Shown here: piece by piece, positions 18,605 through 29,418 of the stretch
Layout: every line of letters begins with the position of its first letter
Numbering within the stretch: position 1 is the first letter of the stretch
Program-made: the position numbers and the translations under genes
NCBI RefSeq assembly: GCF_012910885.1
Contig: NZ_WTVM01000001.1
Span: 1 to 64,000, forward strand
Length of the DNA: 64,000 bases
Origin: Azoarcus taiwanensis
GTDB lineage: Bacteria; Pseudomonadota; Gammaproteobacteria; Burkholderiales; Rhodocyclaceae
Direction: 5' to 3'
Notes under the pieces: model-generated
Told to the model about the DNA's origin: nothing
The model's database searches: none
What the model saw: the letters and a program-made list of their open reading frames with translations, nothing else

Positions 18605-20053
18605 TCAGGCAGTGCCGCCGACAGTCAGACCATCGATACGCAGAGTCGGTTGCCCGACCCCCACCGGCACACTCTGCCCCTCCTTGCCGCAAGTGCCCAC
18701 ACCGGGATCCAGCGCCATGTCGTTACCGATCATCGACACCCGCGTCAGCGCGTCCGGGCCGTTTCCGATCAGGGTCGCCCCCTTGACCGGACGGGTCACC
18801 CGGCCGTTCTCGATGAGATAGGCCTCGGAAGTCGAAAAAACGAACTTGCCCGAGGTGATGTCCACCTGTCCGCCGCCGAAGTTCACCGCATACAGGCCCT
18901 TCTTCACCGAGCGCAGGATCTCCTCCGGATCATGCCCACCATTGAGCATGTAGGTGTTGGTCATCCGCGGCATCGGCAGGTGAGCATACGACTCACGCCT
19001 GCCGTTACCGGTCGGCGCCACACCCATCAGACGGGCATTCATGATGTCCTGCATGTAGCCGGTGAGGACGCCGTCCTCGATCAGTACCGTGCGTTCGGTA
19101 GGATTGCCCTCGTCGTCGATGGTCAGCGAACCGCGACGATCCGCGATGGTGCCGTCGTCAACCACCGTGACCCCGGGCGCGGCGACCCGCTGGCCGATCC
19201 GGCCCGAAAACGCCGAACTGCCCTTGCGGTTGAAATCGCCCTCGAGCCCGTGGCCGATGGCTTCGTGCAAGAGGATGCCGGGCCAGCCCGGTCCGAGCAC
19301 GACGGTCATCGTAGCGGCCGGGGCGGGTCCGGCACCGAGATTGACCCGCGCCTGATGCACCGCCGCCCTGGCGTATTCACGCAGCCGCTCGTCGTCGAAC
19401 CAGGCATAGTCAAAGCGACCGCCACCGCCTGCACTACCCTGCTCGCGGCGGCCGTTCTCTTCCATGATGACCGATAGCGACACCCGCACCAGAGGCCTGA
19501 CATCGGCCGCAAGCCGGCCGTCACTCCGGGCCACCAGCACGACCTCCCAGGTGCCGGCGACATGAGCCATGACCTGGGTCACCCGAGGATCCTCGGCACG
19601 CGCAAATCCCTCGAGCCTCTCGAGCAAGGCAACCTTCGCGGCATCGTCGAGCGAACCCAGCGGATCGTCAGCGCGGTAGAGCGCCTTGTCGGCGCGACGC
19701 CGAGATGTCGCAGCTGCCTTGCCGCTGCCGCCGGCATCGGCGATCGCCCGCGTCGCCTCCGCCGCGGCGGTCAGCGCCGGCAAGGAGATATCGTCAGAAT
19801 AGGCGAAGGCGGTCTTGTCGCCTGACACCGCGCGAACGCCGACGCCCTGCTCGATGTTGAAACTGCCGGACTTGACGATGCCCTCTTCCAGGCTCCAGGC
19901 CTCGGACCGGTGATACTGGAAATACAGATCGGCATAATCGAGCCGATGGTGCAACAGAGTGCCGAAGACCCGCTCGATCTCCGCGTGACCAAGCTGGTTG
20001 GGGTCAAGCAGGTAACGATCGGCGATTGCGAGAGCGTCAGTCTGATGAGTCAT
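18605..20053 (-). CDS. tldD: Metalloprotease TldD
   Basis: Subunit of the TldD/TldE protease, which degrades unfolded or modified peptides in the cytosol; the zinc site lies in TldD. The 482-residue protein has the [11 protein letters not shown] motif (HExxxH) and a C-terminal conserved cysteine in [10 protein letters not shown]. The start at 20053 was chosen because the protein then begins [16 protein letters not shown]. The nitrilase gene ends 72 bases upstream, and the order yhdP-nitrilase-tldD is conserved in betaproteobacteria. The 214 bases between tldD and bactofilin show no clear feature. Confidence 0.95.
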   Translation of the reverse strand: MTHQTDALAIADRYLLDPNQLGHAEIERVFGTLLHHRLDYADLYFQYHRSEAWSLEEGIVKSGSFNIEQGVGVRAVSGDKTAFAYSDDISLPALTAAAEATRAIADAGGSGKAAATSRRRADKALYRADDPLGSLDDAAKVALLERLEGFARAEDPRVTQVMAHVAGTWEVVLVARSDGRLAADVRPLVRVSLSVIMEENGRREQGSAGGGGRFDYAWFDDERLREYARAAVHQARVNLGAGPAPAATMTVVLGPGWPGILLHEAIGHGLEGDFNRKGSSAFSGRIGQRVAAPGVTVVDDGTIADRRGSLTIDDEGNPTERTVLIEDGVLTGYMQDIMNARLMGVAPTGNGRRESYAHLPMPRMTNTYMLNGGHDPEEILRSVKKGLYAVNFGGGQVDITSGKFVFSTSEAYLIENGRVTRPVKGATLIGNGPDALTRVSMIGNDMALDPGVGTCGKEGQSVPVGVGQPTLRIDGLTVGGTA

Positions 20054-20125
20054 GCTTTCTTCCAGTGAATACGCGAACGCTTGTGGGACAAGCGACACGG
20101 TAAAACGATCAATGAGGCGCCCGGT

Positions 20126-20950
20126 TCACAAACGGCGGTGGCGCAGCGCAGGCAGGCTCTCGCGCACCGCGGCAATGCGGGACGGCTCGAGCAGCCCGGC
20201 AACCACGCCCTCCCCCTCGTCGCGACAGGCCAGAATCTCGCCCCAGGGGTCGACGATCATGCTGTGGCCCCAGGTCACCCTGCCGCTGGGATGGCGCCCG
20301 CCCTGAGCCGGCGCCATCACATAGCACTGATTCTCGATCGCACGGGTACGCAGCAGTATTTCCCAGTGCGCTTTGCCGGTGGTGTAGGTGAACGCCGACG
20401 GCACCAGAATCAGATCCACCGCACCCATTGCCCGATAGAGCTCCGGAAAGCGCAGGTCGTAACACACGGAGAGCCCCACCCGACCGACTGCCGAATCGAA
20501 GGTGACCACGCTGTCGCCAGGCTCGATGGTTTCGGCTTCGTCGTAGCGTTCTTGCCCGCGCGAAAAGCCGAACAAATGAATCTTGTCATAGCGGGCCACC
20601 CGCTTTCCGTCCGGTCCGCACACCAACGTCGTGTTGCGCACCTTGCCATCGGCCTCGGCAACCAATGGCACCGTGCCGCCAACCAGCCAGATGCCGTGGC
20701 GACTGGCGGTTTCGCTGAGAAAGTCCTGGAGCCGGCCCACGCCATCACGCTCGCGGATAGCGACTTTGGCGCGCTCGTCGCCACTGATGATCGCAAAGTA
20801 CTCCGGCAGCGCGACAAGCTGCGCCCCGCCCTCCGCGGCCTCGGCGACGAGACGGGCAGCCACCTCAAGATTGGGGCCGACATCCGGCCCCGACACCATT
20901 TGCACCGCGGCGATCTGACCACCGACGGCATTCACAGCTTGCTGCGTCAT
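20126..20950 (-). CDS. Carbon-nitrogen hydrolase (Nit1/deaminated glutathione amidase type)
   Basis: Nitrilase-superfamily amidase of 274 residues with the complete catalytic triad: E50 in LPEYF, K123 in YDKIHLF and C163 in SVCYDLRFPE. The DLRFPELYR signature fits the Nit1/YbeM group, which repairs deaminated glutathione; the substrate here is inferred. The start overlaps the yhdP stop by ATGA, so it is translationally coupled to yhdP and lies in the same operon as tldD. Confidence 0.88.
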   Translation of the reverse strand: MTQQAVNAVGGQIAAVQMVSGPDVGPNLEVAARLVAEAAEGGAQLVALPEYFAIISGDERAKVAIRERDGVGRLQDFLSETASRHGIWLVGGTVPLVAEADGKVRNTTLVCGPDGKRVARYDKIHLFGFSRGQERYDEAETIEPGDSVVTFDSAVGRVGLSVCYDLRFPELYRAMGAVDLILVPSAFTYTTGKAHWEILLRTRAIENQCYVMAPAQGGRHPSGRVTWGHSMIVDPWGEILACRDEGEGVVAGLLEPSRIAAVRESLPALRHRRL

Positions 20951-23900
20951 TGAACTGGCTCCTGAGAACCCTCGGTACCGCGCGCCGTACCGCTCAGTTT
21001 TTCCACCCGGGGGTCCGCCCAGGTACCGGTGATCTCATACGTGTAGGCAAACATGCGTTCGATCGGATCGGCCATGATCCGCTGTGCGAGCAGCGCGACG
21101 ACACCGGCCACGGGGTTGATCAGGCCCGCAGCCGCGCCGACTGCAACCGATTCGCTGAGCGTGGGCTGCACGATGACACGCAAGTCCTGGGTTTCGCGGT
21201 TGAGATCAGCCTTGCCGGTGACCCAGATCTTGGCCGCGGGTCCGGCAATCCGCAGATCCTCGGTGGCCATCACCCCACGATCCATGGTGATGCTACCGGA
21301 AACGCTTTCGAAGGCGAAACCTTCACTGAACACATCGCGAAAGTCGAGTGCCAGACGGCGCGGCAGAGCCTGCAGGCTCAACACACCGAGAAGACGCCCC
21401 ACCCCGGGCTCAAGCTGGCGAAACTGGCCGTCGGCCGCATCGACGTCAAATGCGCCTGACAGAGACGGATAATGCAATCGCAACGGCGTCCCCTGCCAGC
21501 TCGCCCTGCCCTCCAGACTGGCTCGACCGCGACTGACCACGTCGGGATAGCCCACGCGTCCAAGCAGGGCGCCGACATCGCTGGATTCGAGGCGAAAGTC
21601 CAGCTCGGTCAGCAGGTCGCTCCCGGTCAACCAACGACCCGACCCGCGGAGTCGATCCGTGTCATTGGCGATCTCGAAACGGTCGAGACGCCAGAACGGA
21701 TTCTCGTTTCTGGCTTCCAGCGCAAGGCGACCAAGGCTGCGACCACGGAGAACAAAATCGTCAGCCACGATGTCCAGCGCGGGCAGCCGGCGCAGCGGCT
21801 CCGCGTCTTCGTCACGCGCCGTCGTCTCCGCAGGGCGTTCGCCGGCCTGGCCGAGCGCAAGCCTGGTCAGCCGCGCCGAGAGCACGCCGCCATCAGTTTC
21901 CCGCCAGTCGAAACTGCCGGCGACACGGTCGCTCGCAACACGCCCGCGCCAGCCTCTCGCATCAAAGAGGGCACCGAGTTCGGCATCACGAAAATCCTGA
22001 CCGAAGAGCGTCAAGCGACCGAGTGAGACATCGGCCGCGCCCTGCGCGAACAAGGCGGCGAGCCAGCCCCGGTCCTCGCCATTGCCGGTGAACACCGCGC
22101 GTCGCCAGGCGTCGGCATCCAGTGCATCGAACGCGGCGGTGATCTTGATGCCTGCGTCGATCTCGTCCAGCGCCCGACCCCATGCCATACCACCACGGCT
22201 GAGCCGCATCGCATCGCCCTGACCGGAGAGCGCCAGCGCGAGCGATGCACGCCCGCCGAGATCGAGCGCAATCGTCCGCACTGCGCCGCGCTCGCGCAGC
22301 CGCATCTCGAAAACACTTGGCCACGGCTCCGTCGCTCGCTTGTTCAGGGGCTGCGGCAGACTGGACGAAACGCCCTCGAGTGCGGTCTCGACACGCACAT
22401 CGACCCCCGCTTCGACGACATCGATGTCCGCGCTCCAGGCAGTGCTGCCCGAAAGATGGACCAGCCACGGCCAATCCTGATGCTCCCGCAGGCCGCGCAC
22501 CGTCGCGCCCCCCTCGGCGCGAAAACGCGCACGGCCGCCTTCGTCGGTGCTGGCGCGCACTCTCAAGGCCTCGCCCAGCATTCTGCCGGTTGCCTCGGGT
22601 ATCTCGAAGTTGCGCTCTGAGAATCGCACGCGACCTCGCGCCTCGGTCACTTCCGGCAAACCCTCGATAAGACTCAGGCGATTGCCGCTGAAGCCGTATT
22701 CACCATTGACCCGTGTCGCAGACAGGTTGCGAATCGGCAGCGCCAGTTCCAGGTTCAGCTGCCCGTTCCCTGTCGCCCGGATGCCATCGGTGAAGGCGCC
22801 GGCAACGCCACGCACCGGGCTCTGTTCGATGAAGCGCAGAAAATCGGCCGTCGCCCCGCGCGCCTGCCCGCTGACGCTGAGCAGTTCGCCTCCCTCTGCA
22901 CCAAACGCCGGAATCTCCGCGACCACGTCGCCAAGCGCCACGCCGAGTATGTTCGCGCGCTCGGTCTCGATGCGCATGCCACGGCCCTCGAAGCGCAGCT
23001 CGCCATCGATGTCGTCGATTGCCGGCCAGCCCTCCGCATAATCGAGGCCGACCCCGGACACCCGCGCAGTCACCAGAAACTGGCCCTCCGCTCCATCATC
23101 GAACGGAAAGCGATCGAGCTCTCCGCGCAACTGCAGCCGTGCATCCTGGATAGTGCCGCCCTCGAGCGCCGATGCCAGCCAACTCCGTGCGGCTGGATTC
23201 ATCACAAGCGGCAGATAGCGTGGCACCGCAGCCCCATCGCCACGCGTGAGGCGCGCGACCATGTCGATTTCTCCTCGTCGCCCTACCCCGAGCCGGTAAG
23301 CACCCGATAAGGTGCCAGCCGCGTCTTCATTCTCGAAGCGCAGCTCACTGACCGAAATCGCGTATTGGCCATCACGGCGAGCCCAGCTGCCCTCGCCCGA
23401 GATCTGCTCCAGAGGAATGGTCGGGTTCGGAAAAACCGCGGGCAGCGACACCGCCGCCTCGCTGGCTGCGACCCGGAACCGACCGCCATCGCGGTCGCCG
23501 TCGACCATGCCCGTTAAACCGGTGACGCCCGGCAGCTGCCCGATCGCCTGCGACGAGAAATCGTCGAAGGTGGCACGTAACTGCCACTGAACCACAGAGG
23601 AGCCCCCTTGCCGCCAATCCGCCCGGAAGTCCCTGACGACGCCCGAGACCTGCGTCTGTTCGATCAGCTCACGCATCTCGGACGACAACGGCAGGTAGCC
23701 GGCCAGCCTGCCGGCCTGTGCGAGATCAGCCCGGTCGAACGACACCCGCGCCCCGCGGGCAAACCGATCCAGCGGGCCGTCGGTTTCCAGTTCGAAATCC
23801 AGCGGGCCGACGCGCTCGCCATCGGCGGCAGTAAAACCCAGTCCCCTTAAAGAGAGTGAGAAGCGGTCGAGCGACGCGATGCTGATTCGGCCGTCGACGT

Positions 23901-24840
23901 CGGTGAGTTCGAGTCGCGGCAGCGCCGGAGCCAGGCGAACCGCGAGATCAGCCAGCGCAAGGTCGAGGGTTGCGGCCTGAATCACCCCGCGCCTCAAATC
24001 GAGCCAGGCCCTCAGATTGCCGTAGCCACCCGGCATCTCGGGCAGATCCAGCCAGAACTGGGCTGCGGTGAAATCCAGCTCGTCGATGGCGAAGTAGAGC
24101 TGACCATTCCAGGTCTCACGATCGAAGGCGTCGGGACTGTCGAGATCCCCGCGCAGTTCGAGCCCCTGCCACAAGTGGCCCAGGGCCGAGGTGCGGATAG
24201 CGAAGCGGTGGCGCCCAAGCTCCGAGGTCAAGCGGAAATCCACTTGCTCGACCACCAGTGGAGCCGCGGCACGCGACCAATCCAGCCATTGCACCCTGGC
24301 GCCGAGCATCAACACCTCACGCTGAGCCAGCGCCCATGCAAGCAGCGCACTTGCAGCCTGGTTCTCGACCGCCTGCTCGCGCTCGAGGCCGATCTCACCC
24401 ACCCCCATACGCCCATCGATCTCACGATGCACCGTTAGCCGGGGTGAGTGGATGACCAGGCGGTGAAAGTGGGGTTGCCACAGCGCGAGCGATGACCACG
24501 CCAGCGTGGCATCAACCTCATCGAAGCCGAGCACCGTCTCGCCTTGCGGGCCGACGACGCGCAGTCCGCGAACATGCAGGCGGGGCCGGAATCCGTGCCA
24601 ATCGGCGGAAAGCGACTCGATACGAACCGGGGCGCCAATTGCCTGCTCCAGCGCGGCTTCGACGGTGGGTACGTAGTCCTGCGCCCTCGGCATCACGACT
24701 TCGCGCAGAACCAGCGCTGACAACAGGACGGCGAACACTACAAGCATGCCCACATTGACCAGCGCGCGATTCAACGCACTGCCCGAACGCTGCTCGGATG
24801 AGGCCGCTGTCTGTCTGTCAGGCGGAGAAGTGTTGTCCAT
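20947..24840 (-). CDS. yhdP: YhdP family AsmA-like envelope protein
   Basis: Large bridge-like protein thought to carry phospholipids from inner to outer membrane together with TamB/YdbH. The 1297 residues include an N-terminal inner-membrane anchor (about 28-46), a DUF3971/AsmA-type body rich in beta strands through the periplasm, and a conserved C-terminal region ending in TYEITGTWADPRVEKL. Length matches E. coli YhdP (about 1270). It is the first gene of yhdP-nitrilase-tldD and is divergent from glnE. Confidence 0.93.
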   Translation of the reverse strand: MDNTSPPDRQTAASSEQRSGSALNRALVNVGMLVVFAVLLSALVLREVVMPRAQDYVPTVEAALEQAIGAPVRIESLSADWHGFRPRLHVRGLRVVGPQGETVLGFDEVDATLAWSSLALWQPHFHRLVIHSPRLTVHREIDGRMGVGEIGLEREQAVENQAASALLAWALAQREVLMLGARVQWLDWSRAAAPLVVEQVDFRLTSELGRHRFAIRTSALGHLWQGLELRGDLDSPDAFDRETWNGQLYFAIDELDFTAAQFWLDLPEMPGGYGNLRAWLDLRRGVIQAATLDLALADLAVRLAPALPRLELTDVDGRISIASLDRFSLSLRGLGFTAADGERVGPLDFELETDGPLDRFARGARVSFDRADLAQAGRLAGYLPLSSEMRELIEQTQVSGVVRDFRADWRQGGSSVVQWQLRATFDDFSSQAIGQLPGVTGLTGMVDGDRDGGRFRVAASEAAVSLPAVFPNPTIPLEQISGEGSWARRDGQYAISVSELRFENEDAAGTLSGAYRLGVGRRGEIDMVARLTRGDGAAVPRYLPLVMNPAARSWLASALEGGTIQDARLQLRGELDRFPFDDGAEGQFLVTARVSGVGLDYAEGWPAIDDIDGELRFEGRGMRIETERANILGVALGDVVAEIPAFGAEGGELLSVSGQARGATADFLRFIEQSPVRGVAGAFTDGIRATGNGQLNLELALPIRNLSATRVNGEYGFSGNRLSLIEGLPEVTEARGRVRFSERNFEIPEATGRMLGEALRVRASTDEGGRARFRAEGGATVRGLREHQDWPWLVHLSGSTAWSADIDVVEAGVDVRVETALEGVSSSLPQPLNKRATEPWPSVFEMRLRERGAVRTIALDLGGRASLALALSGQGDAMRLSRGGMAWGRALDEIDAGIKITAAFDALDADAWRRAVFTGNGEDRGWLAALFAQGAADVSLGRLTLFGQDFRDAELGALFDARGWRGRVASDRVAGSFDWRETDGGVLSARLTRLALGQAGERPAETTARDEDAEPLRRLPALDIVADDFVLRGRSLGRLALEARNENPFWRLDRFEIANDTDRLRGSGRWLTGSDLLTELDFRLESSDVGALLGRVGYPDVVSRGRASLEGRASWQGTPLRLHYPSLSGAFDVDAADGQFRQLEPGVGRLLGVLSLQALPRRLALDFRDVFSEGFAFESVSGSITMDRGVMATEDLRIAGPAAKIWVTGKADLNRETQDLRVIVQPTLSESVAVGAAAGLINPVAGVVALLAQRIMADPIERMFAYTYEITGTWADPRVEKLSGTARGTEGSQEPVQ

Positions 24841-24964
24841 GTCGAATACGGTCCGGCGGACTTGGCTACAATCGCAAGCGGGCGATCACTCGCGGTTCGC
24901 CGCTGCATGCATGCCGAGTCCGCATCGAATCGAGCATTTTAACAATGAACCGGATACTCACCCG

Positions 24965-27697
24965 ATGTCTTTCGATTCTCAACAATTGCCACACGGCATC
25001 AGCAATGCTGCAAGCTTCTCGCGCTACCTCGCCCGCATGCTGCAGAGCCGGCCATGGCTTGCCGAACGGCTTCGCGAATCGATCACCGAGCCGCTCGATG
25101 CAGACACGATGCGAAACTGGCTCACAGGACAAGCGCCGGATGAAGCCGGCCTGCCCGCGGCACTGAGGCGACTGCGCATCTGGGTGATGTGCCACCTCAT
25201 CACCCGCGACATCAATGGCAATGCGGACCTCGCCGAGGTGACCGAAACCATGACGGTGCTGGCCGAGACCTGCATCCGGGCAGCGCACGACAGCGCCCGC
25301 AACGCGCTGGTCCGCCGCCACGGCGAACCACTCTCGCGGACCGGCTGGATACAGGAGTTGCTCATCATCGGCATGGGCAAGCTCGGCGGCAGGGAGCTCA
25401 ACGTCTCGTCCGACATCGATCTTATTTTCGTCTATCCGGAAGATGGCGACACCGGTGGCGACAAAGTGATCAGCAACTTCGAATTCTTCGAGCGCCTCGG
25501 CAAGCGCATCATCAAGACGCTTTCGGAGGTAACCGAGGAAGGACAGGTCTTTCGGGTCGACATGCGGCTGCGTCCCAACGGCGACTCCGGACCGTTGGTG
25601 TGCTCGTTCGACATGCTTGAGAACTACTTCATTACTCAAGGCCGCGAGTGGGAGCGTTACGCGTGGATAAAGGCGCGGGTGCTCGACGGCGAACGTTTCC
25701 GCGAACTCGAGTCCGTCGCTCGTCCTTTCGTTTTTCGCAAGTACCTCGACTTCGGTGCGATCAATGCGATGCGCGACCTCCATGCCCAGATCCGGCGCGA
25801 GGTCACGCGCCGCGACCGCGCCGACAACGTCAAGCTCGGACCGGGCGGGATCCGCGAGATCGAGTTCATCGCCCAGGTCTTCCAGCTGATTCGCGGCGGA
25901 CGCGACCCCGGGCTGCAGATCCGTCCGACGCTGAAGGTGCTCGGCGAACTCGCGCAGCGGGGCATTCTCGCACCCGATACGGTCGCCGAACTTAGCGAGG
26001 CCTATGTATTCCTGCGCAATCTCGAACATCGTCTGCAGTATCTCGATGACGCCCAGACCCACGATCTGCCCGCCGAAGAGAGCGACCGCAAGCTGATCGC
26101 CCAGGCGGCGGGTTTCGACAGTTTCGACGCGCTGCACCAGCAACTCGAGGTGTGGCGGAGCGTGGTCAGCCGTCATTTCGACGACGTGTTCAGCGATCCC
26201 AGCGAAGAAGCCCACAAACTCGATCGCGTGTGGAGCACCAGCGATTCACCGGACGACGTCGACCCGATCCTCGCCGAGCTCGGTTACGACGACCCCCAGG
26301 CGGTATCACGTCGCCTGGGGGCAATCCATTCCAGTTCGCGTTACCAGCAGCTGCCCAACCATATCCGCAGCCGTCTGGACGCACTGATGCCCCGGGTCGT
26401 CGAGGCAGCCGCGGCGACCCAGAGCCCGGATCAGACCCTGTTCCGCTGCCTCGAGCTGATGGAAACCATTTCCCGCCGTGGCGCGTATCTGGCCCTTCTG
26501 CAGCAATATCCGCAAGCCCTGAAGCGGGTCGCGGACCTCATGGGCGCATCGAGTTGGGCGGCGCAATACCTCACTCGCCATCCGATTCTGCTCGATGAAC
26601 TGCTGGACGATCGAAATCTGGAAACCGAACCGGACTGGCCCCGTCTGCGTGCGGAACTGAGCGCCGCACTCGACGCCGAGGAGCCCGACATGGAGCGGCA
26701 GATGGACATGATGCGCGAACAGCATCATGCCCAGGTCTTCCGGCTGCTGACCCAGGACATCGCCGGCAAACTCACGGTCGAACGGCTTGCCGACCACTTG
26801 TCGGCACTGGCCGACCTCATTCTCGAGCTGACCGTGCCGCTGGTATGGCGAAAGATCAAGAAGGCCCACCGCGACACCCCGGCCTTCGCGGTAATTGCCT
26901 ACGGCAAGCTGGGCGGCAAAGAGCTCGGTTACGCTTCGGACCTCGACATAATCTTCCTGTTCGACGACGACGCCCCGGAGGCCATGGAGGTCTATTCCCG
27001 GCTCGCGCAGCGTATCAACACCTGGCTGTCCACCCAGACCGCGGCAGGCACTCTGTTCGAAACCGATCTGCGCCTGCGCCCCAACGGCGACGCCGGTCTG
27101 CTCGTAACCTCGCTCGAGGCTTTTCGCAAGTATCAGCTCGAGGCGGCTTGGGTGTGGGAGCACCAGGCACTGACCCGGGCGCGGTTCGCCGCCGGAGACC
27201 CGCGTATCGGTGAGGGCTTCGAGCGTATTCGCTGCGAGATCCTGCGTCAGAAACGCGACCCGGCTCGGTTGCGCGAGGAGGTGCTCGCGATGCGCCGCCG
27301 CATGCGCGACGCCCACGCCGGCAAGAGCGAACTGTTCGCTCTCAAGCATGACCATGGTGGCCTCATCGATGTCGAGTTTCTCATCCAGTACCTGGTGCTG
27401 TGGCATTCGCATCAACATCAGGCGCTGACCGAGAATCTGGGCAACATCGCGCTGCTGCGGATCGCCGGCGAGCTGGGCCTGATCCCGTCAGAGCTCGCGC
27501 TTCAGTGCGGTGACGCCTACCGCCTGTTGCGGCGCCTGCAACACCGCCAGCGACTCAACGGCCAGCCCTCGCGCGTCGCTGTGGAGCAGGTCGAAACAGC
27601 GCGCGCGCCGGTGATGCAGCTTTGGAGATTCGTATTCGGCACCACGGAAGCGGACCCATACGCCGACACGGAGCCTGCGCGCTTGCAGCAAAGCTGA
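24965..27697 (+). CDS. glnE: Bifunctional glutamine synthetase adenylyltransferase/adenylyl-removing enzyme
   Basis: Controls glutamine synthetase by adding AMP to, or phosphorolytically removing it from, its tyrosine, in response to PII and glutamine. The 910-residue protein has two nucleotidyltransferase domains: GMGKLGGRELNVSSDIDL (about 136-153, adenylyl-removing half) and YGKLGGKELGYASDLD (about 644-659, adenylylating half), each followed by helical GlnD-like domains. Both DxD motifs are intact. The start at 24965 (MSFDSQQLP) is preferred on length; in-frame starts further upstream exist. It is divergent from yhdP and followed by a CYTH-CHAD gene, as in many proteobacteria. Confidence 0.95.
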   Translation: MSFDSQQLPHGISNAASFSRYLARMLQSRPWLAERLRESITEPLDADTMRNWLTGQAPDEAGLPAALRRLRIWVMCHLITRDINGNADLAEVTETMTVLAETCIRAAHDSARNALVRRHGEPLSRTGWIQELLIIGMGKLGGRELNVSSDIDLIFVYPEDGDTGGDKVISNFEFFERLGKRIIKTLSEVTEEGQVFRVDMRLRPNGDSGPLVCSFDMLENYFITQGREWERYAWIKARVLDGERFRELESVARPFVFRKYLDFGAINAMRDLHAQIRREVTRRDRADNVKLGPGGIREIEFIAQVFQLIRGGRDPGLQIRPTLKVLGELAQRGILAPDTVAELSEAYVFLRNLEHRLQYLDDAQTHDLPAEESDRKLIAQAAGFDSFDALHQQLEVWRSVVSRHFDDVFSDPSEEAHKLDRVWSTSDSPDDVDPILAELGYDDPQAVSRRLGAIHSSSRYQQLPNHIRSRLDALMPRVVEAAAATQSPDQTLFRCLELMETISRRGAYLALLQQYPQALKRVADLMGASSWAAQYLTRHPILLDELLDDRNLETEPDWPRLRAELSAALDAEEPDMERQMDMMREQHHAQVFRLLTQDIAGKLTVERLADHLSALADLILELTVPLVWRKIKKAHRDTPAFAVIAYGKLGGKELGYASDLDIIFLFDDDAPEAMEVYSRLAQRINTWLSTQTAAGTLFETDLRLRPNGDAGLLVTSLEAFRKYQLEAAWVWEHQALTRARFAAGDPRIGEGFERIRCEILRQKRDPARLREEVLAMRRRMRDAHAGKSELFALKHDHGGLIDVEFLIQYLVLWHSHQHQALTENLGNIALLRIAGELGLIPSELALQCGDAYRLLRRLQHRQRLNGQPSRVAVEQVETARAPVMQLWRFVFGTTEADPYADTEPARLQQS

Positions 27698-27817
27698 ATC
27701 GGCTGTCGGCCGGCCCGATTTCGGCTGTAACACAAACGCATTCGGGCCCGGAGTACAATCGGCCGCTCGAATCACAGACTTCGTGCCGGAGCGCAAGCTC
27801 CGACACAGTCCACACCG

Positions 27818-29335
27818 ATGAGCCAGGAAATCGAACTCAAGCTGGCCCTGCCGCGCAAGGCCCTTCCCGCGCTGCGCCGCCACCCCATCGTGCAGGCGGC
27901 CGCCAAACCCGGCCCGACCCGCACGCTGGACAATACCTACTTCGATACCGCCGACCTGGCCCTGCGCAAGCGCCGTATCGCCGTGCGAACCCGTCGCCAG
28001 GGGCGCCTGCTGTTGCAGACCGTCAAATGCTCGGCGCAATCGACTGGCGGGCTGACGAGTCGCCCGGAGTGGGAGCGGCCGTTCGACGGCGGTTTCGATT
28101 TCAGCGAGGTAGACGCGGGTGCGGTGCGAAAGCTGCTGGAGGCCCGCCGAGACGAACTGGTGCCGGTGTTCTCCACTCGCTTCCGGCGTGAAACACGCGA
28201 GCACTGCGAACGCGACGTCCGCATACTGCTGATGATCGACACCGGCGAGGTCGTGTGTGGTGAGCATGTCGCACCGATCTGCGAGCTTGAACTCGAGTTG
28301 GTCGAGGGCAAGCCGCTCGACCTGTTGCTGCTCGCCTGCCGCCTCGCCGCCGATCTGCCATTGGTGCCAAGCGACGTCAGCAAGGCCGAGCGAGGCTTTC
28401 GCCTGCACAACGGCCAGCAGGCCGAACCCCTGCGCGCGGCGGCTTCGACGATCACGCCCGATCAAGGCCCGGTCGAAGCCTTCACCACGCTGGCATTCAG
28501 TTGCGTGCAGCAATGGCAGGCGAACGCCATCGGCGCCATGGACAGCACGAACCCGGAGTTCATCCATCAGCTGCGGGTGTCCCAGCGACGTCTGCGGTCC
28601 CTGCTGCGCTTGTTTGCCCCCGCCCTGCCGGAAACCTTCGTCGCCGACTGGAGCGAGCGCCTGCGCAACAATGCGAACAGCTTCGGGGATGCCCGTGATC
28701 TGGATGTGCTCAGCGACGAGATCCTCGCGCCGGTGGCCGGCACCACCGCAGACGAGGATGCCGCCCTCGGCCGTCTGCAGGAGAAGGTGCGCATCGAACG
28801 TGACCGCGCGCGTGACGCGGCGCTTGCCCGGCTGGATCCAGCCGAACAAGGACGTCTGATCATCGGCTTCATGGCCGCCCTGCACGCGATGCCGGAAAAC
28901 GCACTGCACCGTTCGGTCGACCTGCGCACCTTCGCCCGGCTGCAGCTGAGCCGGATACGCAAGCGCGTAAAAAGGCGTTTCGAAGCTGCCCGAACGCTCA
29001 TACCGGCGCGCCTGCACGCCCTGCGTATCGCGCTCAAGCAACTGCGCTACGGCATCGAGTTCTTCACACCTCTGCTGCATCCCCGCGAAGTGGTTCGCTT
29101 CGGCAAGTCCCTCGCCAAAGCGCAGAATGCGCTGGGTTTCATCAACGATCTCGATGTCGCGCGTCATCGCCTGTCCGCGATGGCGGGTGACGATGTCGAA
29201 CTCGCACGCGCGGCAGCTTTCAGCTGCGGTTGGCACGGCCCGCAATACGCCAAGGCATGTCGCAATTCGATTCGGGAACTCGCTCCGCTGCTCAAGGAAA
29301 GCGCTCGCTGGAAGAAGCTCACTCAGGGCAAGTAA
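27818..29335 (+). CDS. ygiF: CYTH-CHAD domain protein (YgiF-like inorganic triphosphatase)
   Basis: The 505-residue protein has an N-terminal CYTH domain (about 1-205) with the diagnostic ExExK motif EIELK at residues 4-8, and a C-terminal CHAD helical domain (about 220-495) rich in H, R and K, expected to bind polyphosphate. E. coli YgiF of the same architecture hydrolyses inorganic triphosphate and lies next to glnE, as here. It lies 120 bases after glnE and 83 bases before sixA. Confidence 0.9.
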   Translation: MSQEIELKLALPRKALPALRRHPIVQAAAKPGPTRTLDNTYFDTADLALRKRRIAVRTRRQGRLLLQTVKCSAQSTGGLTSRPEWERPFDGGFDFSEVDAGAVRKLLEARRDELVPVFSTRFRRETREHCERDVRILLMIDTGEVVCGEHVAPICELELELVEGKPLDLLLLACRLAADLPLVPSDVSKAERGFRLHNGQQAEPLRAAASTITPDQGPVEAFTTLAFSCVQQWQANAIGAMDSTNPEFIHQLRVSQRRLRSLLRLFAPALPETFVADWSERLRNNANSFGDARDLDVLSDEILAPVAGTTADEDAALGRLQEKVRIERDRARDAALARLDPAEQGRLIIGFMAALHAMPENALHRSVDLRTFARLQLSRIRKRVKRRFEAARTLIPARLHALRIALKQLRYGIEFFTPLLHPREVVRFGKSLAKAQNALGFINDLDVARHRLSAMAGDDVELARAAAFSCGWHGPQYAKACRNSIRELAPLLKESARWKKLTQGK

Positions 29336-29418
29336 CTGCACTGTAATCTTCTTCTGCAACAATCCGTGGCTTGCCGACGCAGCCGTGCGCGGCAAGCTCG
29401 AAAACGAAGGAGGAGGCA